DNA of 57,206 nucleotides from an uncultured Blautia sp. (GTDB lineage Bacteria > Bacillota > Clostridia > Lachnospirales > Lachnospiraceae), in contig URVB01000020.1 in assembly GCA_900551075.1 (NCBI GenBank), forward strand, positions 1 through 57,206. Reading direction: 5' to 3'. Position numbers and translations under genes: made by a program. Below are positions 7,941-17,747 of this stretch, piece after piece. A model generated the notes under the pieces. That model was not told where the DNA came from. It saw only the letters and a list, made by a program, of their open reading frames with translations, and did no database searches. Position 1 is the first letter of the stretch; the number at the start of each line of letters is the position of its first letter.

Positions 7941-9758
7941 TTACTCCTGAAGGTTACTTTCAATTGCATCTACTAAAAAAGATATGGTTGGCGTCTTAAA
8001 AAATTCCATATAGTCAATTTCGACACCAAACTGTAAGAATATTTCGGCCAGCAAAGTCATCACTCGTAAGCTATCTCCTCCTACCTCCATAAAACTGTCA
8101 TGTCCGGAAAGCCGAGTATGAATAATATTCTCGATAATATCCCCGACTGCGGCTTCAAGCATAGACTCGTCCCCATTTCGTAAAGCATTCTTTGCTTTTG
8201 GTTTTGGCAACGATGTTTTGTCTACTTTTCCATTTGCCGTCAGCGGCATCTTATCCAAAGAAATATAATATGTTGGCAGCATATATGTTGGCAGCATTGT
8301 TTTTAAGTAACTGATTAATTGATTTTGTAACTCTTTGTCGATTTTATCTTCATCCCAAACAATATATGCAACCATCTCATCGTATCCATTGTCATTATGA
8401 ACCAATACTATACAATCATTCACATGTCTAAAATTCATAATTACATATGTTATTTCCATTAGTTCTATCCTATGGCTACGTATTTTGACCTGATCATCTT
8501 TCCGCCCTGTAAATAAATAATTTCCATCAGATAGTTTTTTTCCCATATCACCTGTCCGATAAAATCGAATACCCTCATTGGCTTCTCCTTGTATACAACT
8601 TAAAAATGCTTTTTGATTTAATTCAGGCCTTTTATGATATCCTCTAGCAACCCCCTCTCCCCCAATAATTATTTCACCTTCTTCACCATCCGCAACTGCA
8701 TTCAATTCTTCATCAACAATTACTATCCTGTTTCCACTTATGGGTTTTCCAATATTAGAGTGACCAGGCGCGTTATTATTTACTTTTGCTATAGTCGCAT
8801 CAACACAACACTCCGTAGGTCCATACATATTATAAACGGCAGTATTCTCAACTTTATTAAGGCATTCCCACAAGTCTTCAGATATAGCCTCGCCACCTAC
8901 AAGCACAGCCTGTAAACAGGTACATTTACTAAACATATCTTGCCGATACAATAGCTTCATTTGAGATGGAGTACAGTCAAAAATATTTATTCCTTTTTCC
9001 TTTATAAACCTGACTAACTTTGATATAGTATGTCTGCATTCTTCCGGCACAATGTGAAGACAATATCCCTTTAGTAAGCAAACCAATTGCTGAACCGAAG
9101 CGTCAAATCCAAATGGGGCATTTATCGAGACCTGCATTTGATTGTCATCTTGATCAAGCAAAGAAAATATCTCTTCATCCAATCCATGAAACAGGTTTGT
9201 TATTGAATGATATTCAATAATTGTTAATTTGGCTTTTCCGCTTGAGCCGGATGTATATATACCATAAGCAGCACTCGACTTGCTTATTTTCACTTCCAGG
9301 GCATTTGAATCCTTCCTCTCCGTTTCTAATATTCTTTCTACTACATATGAATCACAGCCAATATTACCTAAGTAAGGTTTCAATTCTTCATCTGTTAAAA
9401 TAAATGGTGATTCTATATCAGCTAACATATAGTTAAGTCTCTCCACAGGGAACAGTTCCCCACCCGGATTCAGGGTATCCGGATCAAGTGGAACATATGC
9501 ATTTCCTGATTTTATAATACCAATTAAAGTGACGACATAATTTACAGTCCTATGCTGAAAGATTCCAATAAAGGTTTCCGGGCTAAGTTCCCTTTTAATG
9601 ATAAATGAAGCTACTTTATCAGATAACTCGTCCAATTCTCTGTATGTCAATTTTTTATCCTCGCAGCATACAGCCAACCTTTCAGGATATTTCATAACAA
9701 CTGCCTGAAACATTTCAATAAACGTATTTTTACATTGTATATTATTCTGATTACTCAT
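7941..9758 (-). CDS. NRPS adenylation-carrier didomain, predicted glutamine-activating
   Basis: 605 residues: A domain at about 10-520 and T domain at about 530-605, with no condensation domain. Core motifs are clear: YTSGSSGKAK near 168-177, NMYGPTE, YRTGD, GRKDDQVKIRSHRIE and NGKVDK. The carrier serine is Ser563 in GGDSL. Reading the ten pocket positions against GrsA gives D-A-Q-D-L-G-M-V-D-K, one change from DAQDLGVVDK known for Gln, so glutamine is the likely substrate, with Glu next. No good RBS stands close to the ATG; AAAGGAG lies about 35 bases upstream. The first step of the pathway could load Gln here for transfer to the free carrier protein or an acceptor. Confidence 0.9.
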   Translation of the reverse strand: MSNQNNIQCKNTFIEMFQAVVMKYPERLAVCCEDKKLTYRELDELSDKVASFIIKRELSPETFIGIFQHRTVNYVVTLIGIIKSGNAYVPLDPDTLNPGGELFPVERLNYMLADIESPFILTDEELKPYLGNIGCDSYVVERILETERKDSNALEVKISKSSAAYGIYTSGSSGKAKLTIIEYHSITNLFHGLDEEIFSLLDQDDNQMQVSINAPFGFDASVQQLVCLLKGYCLHIVPEECRHTISKLVRFIKEKGINIFDCTPSQMKLLYRQDMFSKCTCLQAVLVGGEAISEDLWECLNKVENTAVYNMYGPTECCVDATIAKVNNNAPGHSNIGKPISGNRIVIVDEELNAVADGEEGEIIIGGEGVARGYHKRPELNQKAFLSCIQGEANEGIRFYRTGDMGKKLSDGNYLFTGRKDDQVKIRSHRIELMEITYVIMNFRHVNDCIVLVHNDNGYDEMVAYIVWDEDKIDKELQNQLISYLKTMLPTYMLPTYYISLDKMPLTANGKVDKTSLPKPKAKNALRNGDESMLEAAVGDIIENIIHTRLSGHDSFMEVGGDSLRVMTLLAEIFLQFGVEIDYMEFFKTPTISFLVDAIESNLQE

Positions 9759-9872
9759 AGTTATTTATGGTGCATAAAATAAATATGTACCTCTCCTTTC
9801 TACTATAGGTCAGTTTCTCCTTGCAAACTCGATGTTTTCTTTTCACTTTATGATATTTGCCAAGCTAAGCTT

Positions 9873-10838
9873 CTAAAATTTCTTTAATGTCTCATATAAT
9901 TCTGTTTGCACATATTTCTCAGTTGATCGTATTTTTTTCATTACCTCAGACAAATTATTTTTGTTAACTTCTATTCCTTCCTGTTTCTTAAATATATTCA
10001 TACGCAAATATGACCATTCTTTGATGACACAATCAATGCCTGTACAAACCTCTTTCTGAATATTCCGATACATATAGCGCCACAATTTAAAGATATTAAT
10101 TATTTCATTGATTATTTTTACCGCATAATCACTTTCCAGATCATTTATGCCTAAAATATAATCAATTACTTTCTCACCGAACAATATCCGAACATTCATA
10201 TTGTTTTCCTGATTACTCAGAAATGTAGTAATGTAACAAGACGCAAGCTTCTTATAAAGTAATGCATTTTCTTCTGAACGAACAACTTGAAAATAACGAT
10301 AATCCTTCCTCCCTTCCCTATGAATATAATATTCTTCAAAGCCATTACTGGCCTGGACTAATTCAAATAATGGACATTCCATTTGCCTATAATTTAGGGT
10401 ATTCATACTACTTTGCTCTATAACGGTTACTATAGTACCATTTATTCCGGTAACCAATACACAATGGTCATTATGGATTTTCCGGAAAGTATCTTTTCTG
10501 ATTGTCTCACTGTAGCAATCCACAAAAACTCCTGTTGGCATTCCATTCCTAATTCCCCTGATTATATCGTCCTTAAATCTTTTCATATCAATAAAATAAT
10601 TTATCTGTACCCCCATACAGCTCAAAGCATCTTCAAGAGATAAAATAGGAGTATACTCTATAGAAATCGTATCATTAGTATTATTCTCCACAAAATTAAT
10701 GGACCAGTTTCTTAATATTGGAATAATTGATATATTCATATATTCCAATATTGAGAAAAGTATATTATAGAAACAGTCTATTACAAAGAAATTATTAAAC
10801 GGATGCATATCCAAAATGTTATTTTTATTATTCTTCAT
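9873..10838 (-). CDS. BtrH-like papain-fold acyltransferase
   Basis: 321 residues. The N-terminal half resembles the BtrH family of butirosin biosynthesis: an early Cys (Cys22, VIDCFYNILFSILEYM), then GMPTGVFVDCYS and HNDHCVLVTGING, supplying the His (His122 or His125) of a papain-like dyad. BtrH moves an acyl chain from a carrier protein to an amino group of the acceptor. The C-terminal 120 residues are helical and match nothing I recognise. The gene overlaps the upstream A-T gene by 11 bases, so the two are translationally coupled and probably work together. I infer that it forms an amide bond in place of a condensation domain. Family assignment is from motif pattern only. Confidence 0.65.
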   Translation of the reverse strand: MKNNKNNILDMHPFNNFFVIDCFYNILFSILEYMNISIIPILRNWSINFVENNTNDTISIEYTPILSLEDALSCMGVQINYFIDMKRFKDDIIRGIRNGMPTGVFVDCYSETIRKDTFRKIHNDHCVLVTGINGTIVTVIEQSSMNTLNYRQMECPLFELVQASNGFEEYYIHREGRKDYRYFQVVRSEENALLYKKLASCYITTFLSNQENNMNVRILFGEKVIDYILGINDLESDYAVKIINEIINIFKLWRYMYRNIQKEVCTGIDCVIKEWSYLRMNIFKKQEGIEVNKNNLSEVMKKIRSTEKYVQTELYETLKKF

Positions 10839-12564
10839 TTTGCATTTTCTCTATAATTTGATCAATAGTAGGATTTTCCCTGAAAAATTCATAATCAATA
10901 CAAATTCCCAAAATATCAAGCATCGCAATCATTTTCATGGCCAAAAGTGAATCTCCTCCTAATTCAAAAAAATCATTTGATAAATTATTTGACGATTCCG
11001 GCAATATAGCTTTCCATACGCCTTCGATTTGAACTCTTATACCTTCCTCCTTTTTTCTATATTCGCAGCATAATGCCTTTTTATCAATTTTTCCATTTGT
11101 AGTTAACGGTAATTTTTCAAGATAAATAAATTTTTTAGGTATCATATAATTGGGTAGCGTAGTTGACAATTTCAGTTTTATCAAATCAATTTCTACACTG
11201 TCTCCACAATAAAAACAAATAAGCTTATTTGAATATGATTTGTCACTTTCAGCAATAAGTGCAAATAAAGCATTAGGAGCATATTCCGCCAGAGCCTTTT
11301 CCACCTCATTTATTTCCACTCTTTTTCCATTTATCTTAATCTGGTCATCTATTCTTCCAGCATAGACAAGCAGTCCCGCTTCGGTCCATTTTCCTAAATC
11401 TCCTGTATGATAAATTCGTTTTTCAGTTTTCCTGCTAAATGGCATCTTCAGTTCAGTTAATTCTGGGTCATTAATATATCCATTCATTAGTCCGATTCCT
11501 GATATACAAATTTCTCCTAAAACATCCGGCGCTTCAATTCTTCTGTCTTCTATCATGACATCAACGGACATGTTTGTAATTGGACCTCCTATATACGCCT
11601 CTAAATCTCCTTTTTTAAGTATATGAAATGTAGAATATACCGCCGCCTCGGTCATTCCATACGTATTTACTATCCGGGCTTGAGGTAATAAATCATAAAA
11701 TTCATTTACCAAATTCATATGAATAGCCTGCCCTCCATTTAGTACCCATCTCAATTTAGGTAAAGCCCCTATCCCCCTATGCAGCCTAAGATAAGATAAC
11801 AGCATTTGCAAGTGTGGTGGAACAAACTGAATAATCGTAACATCACACAGCTTATAAAATAATTTTTCCATATTGTGTATGTCATTATCACCAATCACCT
11901 TCGCTGTTGCTCCACAGATTATCGGTAACAATAATTCAACAATAGAATCTGTAAATCCAATCGAAGTCTTTAATGCTACCACATCTTTATTGTTAATACT
12001 AAACTGTTCCTTTATCCATTTTATGGTATTTGTAATAGCCTCTATAGTAATTTCTACGCCCTTAGGGCTTCCACTCGATCCTGATGTGTAGATAATATAT
12101 GCTATCATCCTGTCTGTTATATGGTTATTAAGTATTCCGTCTCCGTTTTCCAGCATTCCGGAAAACAGGAACGTAGGAATACTATATGAACTGATCCGTT
12201 GATATGAGTCGGCAATGATCATCCCACAATTAGCATCTTTCAAAATCAGTTGCTTCCTGTCATACGGATATGATGTATCTATCGGCACATAAGTACATCC
12301 ACTTAATAATATTGCAGCGAAAGCAACAATTACAGCCCAATTACGCTCCATACAAACTGCAACGCGAAACTTCTTATTATGAGCCTTTTCCTGCAAAATT
12401 ATATTTTGTAATGCAATAATCATAGTTTTCATTTCTATGTAGGATATTTTTTTTTCATTATCATCAACTGCTATTTCATCTGCAAAATGTGAAAAAGTAT
12501 ACTCCATCATGCTGCTCAATTGACATTTGGATTCATTATTTTTAATTTTGTTTTTGCTATCCAT
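10828..12564 (-). CDS. NRPS adenylation-carrier didomain with atypical pocket
   Basis: 578 residues, A domain then T domain, no condensation domain. Motifs: YTSGSSGSPKG, NTYGMTE, YHTGD, GRIDDQIKINGKRVE and NGKIDK; carrier Ser539 in GGDSL. The ten pocket positions read T-D-V-F-L-G-T-V-Y-K. The Asp that normally holds the alpha-amino group (first position) is Thr, with Asp at the second position, a shift also seen in beta-alanine codes. So the substrate is probably not an ordinary alpha-amino acid; a beta-amino or other acid is possible. The ATG at 12564 follows AAAGGAAG and is preferred to the frame start at 12603. It overlaps the BtrH-like gene. Confidence 0.88.
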   Translation of the reverse strand: MDSKNKIKNNESKCQLSSMMEYTFSHFADEIAVDDNEKKISYIEMKTMIIALQNIILQEKAHNKKFRVAVCMERNWAVIVAFAAILLSGCTYVPIDTSYPYDRKQLILKDANCGMIIADSYQRISSYSIPTFLFSGMLENGDGILNNHITDRMIAYIIYTSGSSGSPKGVEITIEAITNTIKWIKEQFSINNKDVVALKTSIGFTDSIVELLLPIICGATAKVIGDNDIHNMEKLFYKLCDVTIIQFVPPHLQMLLSYLRLHRGIGALPKLRWVLNGGQAIHMNLVNEFYDLLPQARIVNTYGMTEAAVYSTFHILKKGDLEAYIGGPITNMSVDVMIEDRRIEAPDVLGEICISGIGLMNGYINDPELTELKMPFSRKTEKRIYHTGDLGKWTEAGLLVYAGRIDDQIKINGKRVEINEVEKALAEYAPNALFALIAESDKSYSNKLICFYCGDSVEIDLIKLKLSTTLPNYMIPKKFIYLEKLPLTTNGKIDKKALCCEYRKKEEGIRVQIEGVWKAILPESSNNLSNDFFELGGDSLLAMKMIAMLDILGICIDYEFFRENPTIDQIIEKMQNEE

Positions 12565-12636
12565 TTTTCTTCCTTTGCCCGTAATTTCATTACTGCATCT
12601 CATAATTGCACTTTTATAATATATATCTATTATTTG

Positions 12637-14352
12637 TTATTCTGCTTTGCTCAACAGTTTTCTATATACCTCGCAGGTTTCTTTCAGTTCTTCATGTTTT
12701 CCGTTTGCAACGATTCTTCCTTTATCCATTACTAAAATTAGATCTGCATCTTTTACCAGTGACAACCTATGAGTGACAATAATATATGTCTTGTGCGAAT
12801 TCTTTAAATACTTCATAATGCTATCCATTAGTTGGACACTTAACGAATGAGGAATACTTGCGGTTACCTCATCAAACAAATAAAAATCTGCTTTAGACAG
12901 TAATATTCGGGCCAAGGCGATTCTCTTTCTTTCACCGCCCGATATATTTACCCCATTATCAACTAATACCGTTTTGTATTTGTCTTTCATACTTTCTATT
13001 TTCTCGTGGATAAATGCTGCCTTACTTGCCGCAATCATTTCCTCATTCGAAATTTTTCTTCCTATACAAATATTATTTTCAACTGTATCTGAAAAAATAA
13101 AGGAATTCTGATGACAAATTGCAACTCTTTTTTGCCATTCTGCTTTACTATACATTGTCAATGGTTTTCCATTTACTAGAATTTCTCCTTCATCTGGTGA
13201 AATTATTTGAGCAAATAAATTAAGTAATGTCGTTTTCCCGTTACCACTCTCCCCAACTACCCCTATCTTTTTTCCACAAGGAATCGTAAAATTCAAGTAC
13301 ATTTCACTTCTTGTATTATCTGTATATGAGAATTTTACATTTTGAAATTCTATTGAATTTATAACCGGAATTTCACATAAGCCACCAGCACCTGAATTCG
13401 TCTCACAGACATTCTTTATTCTACACAGTTTCACGTATATTTCTGCAAAACTGCTTAACCGGCTAAAAATATTTTCAATTGCCAGAAGAAACATCTCAAT
13501 CACTCTATATATGGTAACAAAAAGTGCTACTGGAATTATTCCCGCAGAAGTTATTGCTGCAGCCGCAAAAAGGATACACAGTTCTATTGCCCACCTAATT
13601 ACATTGTTTATAAAATACTGATTATTTCCAATAATGTTTAGCCTAATCACACTCCTATAGTATTGTGCAAACTTCTTTTTCCGTCTTTTTTTCTCCCACT
13701 CCTGACTATTATATGATAATATTTCTCTGCTTAATGTACTGGCTTCTTCGATTGCCTGGTGCAACACAGATACTTCATCCATATAGTCCTTTTGCGCATT
13801 TGCCAGCTTTATGGTAAATCTTTTCCCAATTCCTATATATAGAACACAAAGAAATATAATAGCGATTGTCATTAAAATATTTACCGATGCAAAAATACAA
13901 ACTGCCCAAATAACCTGTACAATATTGGCTATTCCAATGATTCCATCAACAATTGCATTTGCAACTTCTGATAAATTTTTAGTTTGGATATCTATATACA
14001 CTGTTTTTTCTTCTTGCTCAAACTGTTGCTTAGAAGTAAAGTATAGTGCATTAGAAACAAGTGCCGAGAAAGTACTCGTAAAAGGCTGAATAATTTTGAC
14101 CATTGAATAATACTCAACCCCTAGCGGCAGCACTAAAGTAGTAAACAAAACCAAAATATAAGTCACAAACATTATTTTATCAATTGTCGCCCCTGATCCT
14201 AGTCTCTCTAGTATTGTTTGTAATAAAATTATCTCTGTATATCTGAATAAAACTACTATAATAGACAAAACCGACAGGAGTAAAATACGCGGCAACAAAT
14301 TTGGCATATTTTTCTTAACCCAAAATAGTAATACATTTTTCTTTTTATGCAT
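12637..14352 (-). CDS. ABC exporter half-transporter (permease-ATPase)
   Basis: 571 residues. Six membrane helices fall within about 20-300, then the nucleotide-binding domain with Walker A GESGNGKTT at 367-375, signature NISGGERKR, and Walker B LFDEVTAS. The D-loop that should read SALD is SIPH, so one composite site may be impaired, as in heterodimeric exporters. It starts 8 bases inside the end of the other half-transporter gene and is preceded by AAAGGATTT. The pair most likely exports the cluster product and gives self-resistance; regulation would be shared with the operon. Confidence 0.92.
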   Translation of the reverse strand: MHKKKNVLLFWVKKNMPNLLPRILLLSVLSIIVVLFRYTEIILLQTILERLGSGATIDKIMFVTYILVLFTTLVLPLGVEYYSMVKIIQPFTSTFSALVSNALYFTSKQQFEQEEKTVYIDIQTKNLSEVANAIVDGIIGIANIVQVIWAVCIFASVNILMTIAIIFLCVLYIGIGKRFTIKLANAQKDYMDEVSVLHQAIEEASTLSREILSYNSQEWEKKRRKKKFAQYYRSVIRLNIIGNNQYFINNVIRWAIELCILFAAAAITSAGIIPVALFVTIYRVIEMFLLAIENIFSRLSSFAEIYVKLCRIKNVCETNSGAGGLCEIPVINSIEFQNVKFSYTDNTRSEMYLNFTIPCGKKIGVVGESGNGKTTLLNLFAQIISPDEGEILVNGKPLTMYSKAEWQKRVAICHQNSFIFSDTVENNICIGRKISNEEMIAASKAAFIHEKIESMKDKYKTVLVDNGVNISGGERKRIALARILLSKADFYLFDEVTASIPHSLSVQLMDSIMKYLKNSHKTYIIVTHRLSLVKDADLILVMDKGRIVANGKHEELKETCEVYRKLLSKAE

Positions 14353-16081
14353 TTTTTATAAATCCTTTTTTGGCTAACTTATTAAAAACAGTTCCTTCTT
14401 TATTTATTTCACCAAAACTGCCATCCTGTACAACTCTCCCCTCATTTATTACGATAATTCGCGGAAACTGCTTAATTACCGAAAGTCGATGTGATACCAT
14501 AAGCATTGTCTTATCTTGAAAAAATGTAAGCAAATTGCGCAATATAACATCTTCAGTTTTATAATCAAGCGCACTGGTTACCTCATCCAGTAATACAATA
14601 TTCGGGTTCTTAAGGTAAATTCGTGCTATTGCAAGCCGCTGTCGTTCCCCTTCCGATAAATTGTCTCCTTTACCAGATAGATATGTATTTTGTAGTGCTT
14701 CCCTATTTGGAAAAATGTGTTGCAGTTCTACCAGCCTGATCGCCTCCATTACTTTTTCTTCAGAGGCATCAGGCGATGCAAACTGTAAATTATCCCAAAC
14801 CGAAGCCGTAAATAAAAGTGTCTCCTGGAATACAATTCCTATATATTGCTTAAGTGAATATAATGAATAATTATCTATGGAATTACCATCATACAAAATC
14901 CCCCCTGATTCAGGGTCATAATACCGCATTAGCAATTTAAACAGAGTGGTTTTTCCGCTTCCACTTTCTCCTACAACAGCAACATGCTCTCCTTGATTAC
15001 TTCTGAATGATATTTTTTTAAGTATAGAATTATTGTCATATGAAAACTCCACATTTGAAAATGTTATGTTTCCGGCAATTCTATTATTTATTGCATTTTC
15101 ACTTTCACATATTAATGGCTGCAGGCCAAAAAAATCATATGGCTTTTCCGCACTTGCTAAATAACCAGATAAATCTACAAACAAATTGGCCAGTTTAACT
15201 AATGCTTCTATACTTATCAGCAGATACATATATATAGCAATAATTTTTCCTGTTTTAATCCCATTATTTTCTCCAAAGAAAAATGCCCAGGCAAAAAATT
15301 GTGCACACACAATTAACTGTAATAAAGATAAAACAGCCGCTACTTTCTGCTTATTAACCAACAGTTTTTTTCTAATAATTAATAAGCTTCTTAATGCCAA
15401 TTTATTTTTATTATTCATCCACTTGTAAACTTGATTAACCATTACCTCTTCTCTTGACTCAACCCAATCATATATCTGTTGATAAAATCTATTTTTTTGT
15501 ATTGTCTCATCCTTTCCTGCCAAATATATTTTTTTGCTGGACAAAATCACAAAAATAAATAGCAATATGTAATCAGTTGAAAGCAAAAGAGCTAAACCCA
15601 TAGGAATATTTGCAAATATTTTATACGTTGAAATCAAAAATAAAAACAATTCACTTACCATTGCCGGAAAGCAGTTTTCGTAAATAAAATAAATTGACAA
15701 AACATTTTCATAAGTCTCTGCCAGCCTTTTTCCCCTTGGAGTTTTTTCAAAATAGTCATACCCCAGCTGCCTGGCCTTATCAACCACACGATATTGAATA
15801 TCACAGGTACCTTTTTCACAAAAAACCATTTTGCATAGCATGTACATAAGCCTTGACAAAATTGCTACTAATAGGAAGAATACTATTTCTATTCCTATTT
15901 GTAACAGTTCTCTATTGTTGAGTATGGAAATGTTATCAACGAAACACTGTATGTACTGCGGAACAAGCAATATACAAAATTGCTGAACAAATACAAAAAC
16001 AACAAACATCACAACATAAAAAGTGTATTTTTGAAGAATAAACGACATGCACCACATAAAAACTTTCAATAGTTTTCTCAT
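14345..16081 (-). CDS. ABC exporter half-transporter (permease-ATPase), partner
   Basis: 578 residues from the ATG at 16081, which has AAAGGAG nine bases upstream; the open frame runs to 16171 but the extra 30 residues overlap the radical SAM gene and look unlike a transporter. Membrane helices lie within 1-310. Walker A is GESGSGKTT at 371-379, the Q-loop VFQETLL, the signature NLSEGERQR (LSEGE in place of LSGGE) and Walker B LLDEVTSALD. It probably forms a heterodimer with the gene at 12637-14352. It is the second gene of the biosynthetic operon, after the first radical SAM gene. Confidence 0.92.
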   Translation of the reverse strand: MRKLLKVFMWCMSFILQKYTFYVVMFVVFVFVQQFCILLVPQYIQCFVDNISILNNRELLQIGIEIVFFLLVAILSRLMYMLCKMVFCEKGTCDIQYRVVDKARQLGYDYFEKTPRGKRLAETYENVLSIYFIYENCFPAMVSELFLFLISTYKIFANIPMGLALLLSTDYILLFIFVILSSKKIYLAGKDETIQKNRFYQQIYDWVESREEVMVNQVYKWMNNKNKLALRSLLIIRKKLLVNKQKVAAVLSLLQLIVCAQFFAWAFFFGENNGIKTGKIIAIYMYLLISIEALVKLANLFVDLSGYLASAEKPYDFFGLQPLICESENAINNRIAGNITFSNVEFSYDNNSILKKISFRSNQGEHVAVVGESGSGKTTLFKLLMRYYDPESGGILYDGNSIDNYSLYSLKQYIGIVFQETLLFTASVWDNLQFASPDASEEKVMEAIRLVELQHIFPNREALQNTYLSGKGDNLSEGERQRLAIARIYLKNPNIVLLDEVTSALDYKTEDVILRNLLTFFQDKTMLMVSHRLSVIKQFPRIIVINEGRVVQDGSFGEINKEGTVFNKLAKKGFIKNA

Positions 16082-16097
16082 TGTGATAACTCCTTTT

Positions 16098-17747
16098 CTA
16101 CTTATCAATATACTCCGGTAAATTCCGCATTGATAAATTGGCCCGCAAATCAGCGTTATTTTCAAATACATGCATCAGTTTCTTCATGTTAGAAACATAT
16201 TCTGCATCAACATCAGTCAACTTGGCATTGACAAGTTTCCGAAATATATCACAAAAAGTAAGAAATTCTTCAACTTTTGCCCCCTGTGATAAATAGTATC
16301 CTAATGACCACAAATTAAAAGACAACGACGGCATAAACCTTGATTCACTTATTTCCTGAATGGTATTGGATACTATCTCACTTGCTCTTAAAGAATCCAT
16401 ATCTTTATGTTTCCAACTGTATCCATATCCTTCTAGCCGATAGTAATCCTTTTCTTTAGCAATAGGCACAGACTTTTCGTAAAACCAAACCTGCAAGTCA
16501 TAAAAAGTTGGCTTTGTCTCACGTATAAAATTTATAGTATCTTTAACTGTTTCTTCTGTTTCTCCTGGGAACCCGATCATCACAGATGCATAGCTGATAA
16601 TATGATTTTTGTGTAGTTGCGCTATACCCCACCTCAATTTTTCTGCGGTCACTTGCTTATCCATATTTTTTAAAATTGTATTATTACCCGATTCTACTCC
16701 CAGAATCACTCCTGTACATCCGGATTGTTTCATTAACTCATATGTTTCCTCATCTGAGTGGGATATCCGAAAAAAGGAGAACCACTTAAAATCATATTTA
16801 TTTTTAATCATCATTTTGAGCATTGCCTTAAAGCGCTCCAAAGGAATATTTAGTGAATCATCAATAAAAACAAGATACTTCACTTTACATTGTTTAAGAT
16901 AATTAAAATTTTCCTCTACGCTCTTAAGTGACATAAACATTTGATTCCCACCTAAAATAGGGTATCTGCAAAACGCACAATGTAACGAGCAGCTTAAGGC
17001 CGTTTGCACATAAACAGATGGTTTCGGATACTCCGGATAGAATGTCATCTCTTTTACAGGGTCTTCATCCAAACTGGTATTTTCTGCTCTTTTCTCTGTA
17101 TGTATGTATTTTCTATCTCTTTCATATATTATGTTCGGAATAGAACCAATATTTGAGTTTTTATCCCTCAAGGCCAAGCATATTTCAAGTAACGCTTTTT
17201 GCCCCTGGCGTTCATGAATATAAATATCTGCACCTATTTTACGTAAAATAAAATTCTTTTGAGCAGTCGTGTATTCATAATTAATGCTATTGATAAACGG
17301 ACCGCCAACAATTACCTGTGTATCTTTATTATATTTTCGAATAAATTCAATTACTTCCCTAATAGGTGCCGGGTCCACCTGACAAGTAGATGAAATCCCA
17401 ACACACAATGGTCTTTCATTTTTTAGTAATAACTTAAGTTTTTCTTTATCATGGTTAAAATTATTCACTCTTGCGGTTTCCACACCTCGTTTATTTAAAT
17501 AATCCGCCAAATAATGAACTGCCATGTTGGGCATCCTATACACAGACAAGTCACACTGAACACCCATTGAAGTTGAAATGCTCCTATTAACTAATTCGGA
17601 AAATTTCAGATACTTCCCTTCACAAATCGCAGAACGTGATAGCATATGATTATTAGAAGCACTTCGCTCCTGATAATTACCAGTTCGCTTAACGGTAGCT
17701 TCCATTTTTTCATCATTAAATCCAATAACTATACATTCTATTGACAT
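16098..17747 (-). CDS. B12-binding-type radical SAM enzyme (first gene of cluster operon)
   Basis: 549 residues. After a short start (SIECIVIGFND) a cobalamin-binding-type domain spans about 60-200 (AVHYLADYLNKRGVETARVNN, CVGISSTCQVDPAPIREV, VIVGGPFINS). The radical SAM core follows with Cys253, Cys257 and Cys260 (LSCSLHCAFC), then GVILGVESGN and ASVMIGFPGETEE, typical of this class. The start and the first domain recall PhpK-type methyltransferases, but I would not assign a reaction. Methylation of an unactivated carbon or phosphorus is the class's known chemistry. RBS GGGAGGAAGGT precedes the ATG. The gene opens the operon, with the promoter expected in 17748-17950. Confidence 0.85.
   Translation of the reverse strand: MSIECIVIGFNDEKMEATVKRTGNYQERSASNNHMLSRSAICEGKYLKFSELVNRSISTSMGVQCDLSVYRMPNMAVHYLADYLNKRGVETARVNNFNHDKEKLKLLLKNERPLCVGISSTCQVDPAPIREVIEFIRKYNKDTQVIVGGPFINSINYEYTTAQKNFILRKIGADIYIHERQGQKALLEICLALRDKNSNIGSIPNIIYERDRKYIHTEKRAENTSLDEDPVKEMTFYPEYPKPSVYVQTALSCSLHCAFCRYPILGGNQMFMSLKSVEENFNYLKQCKVKYLVFIDDSLNIPLERFKAMLKMMIKNKYDFKWFSFFRISHSDEETYELMKQSGCTGVILGVESGNNTILKNMDKQVTAEKLRWGIAQLHKNHIISYASVMIGFPGETEETVKDTINFIRETKPTFYDLQVWFYEKSVPIAKEKDYYRLEGYGYSWKHKDMDSLRASEIVSNTIQEISESRFMPSLSFNLWSLGYYLSQGAKVEEFLTFCDIFRKLVNAKLTDVDAEYVSNMKKLMHVFENNADLRANLSMRNLPEYIDK

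Noticed and set aside
1991..17747. A condensation domain hidden in the operon
   Set aside because: No HHxxxDG motif is seen in any frame, and every large frame is accounted for by other domains.
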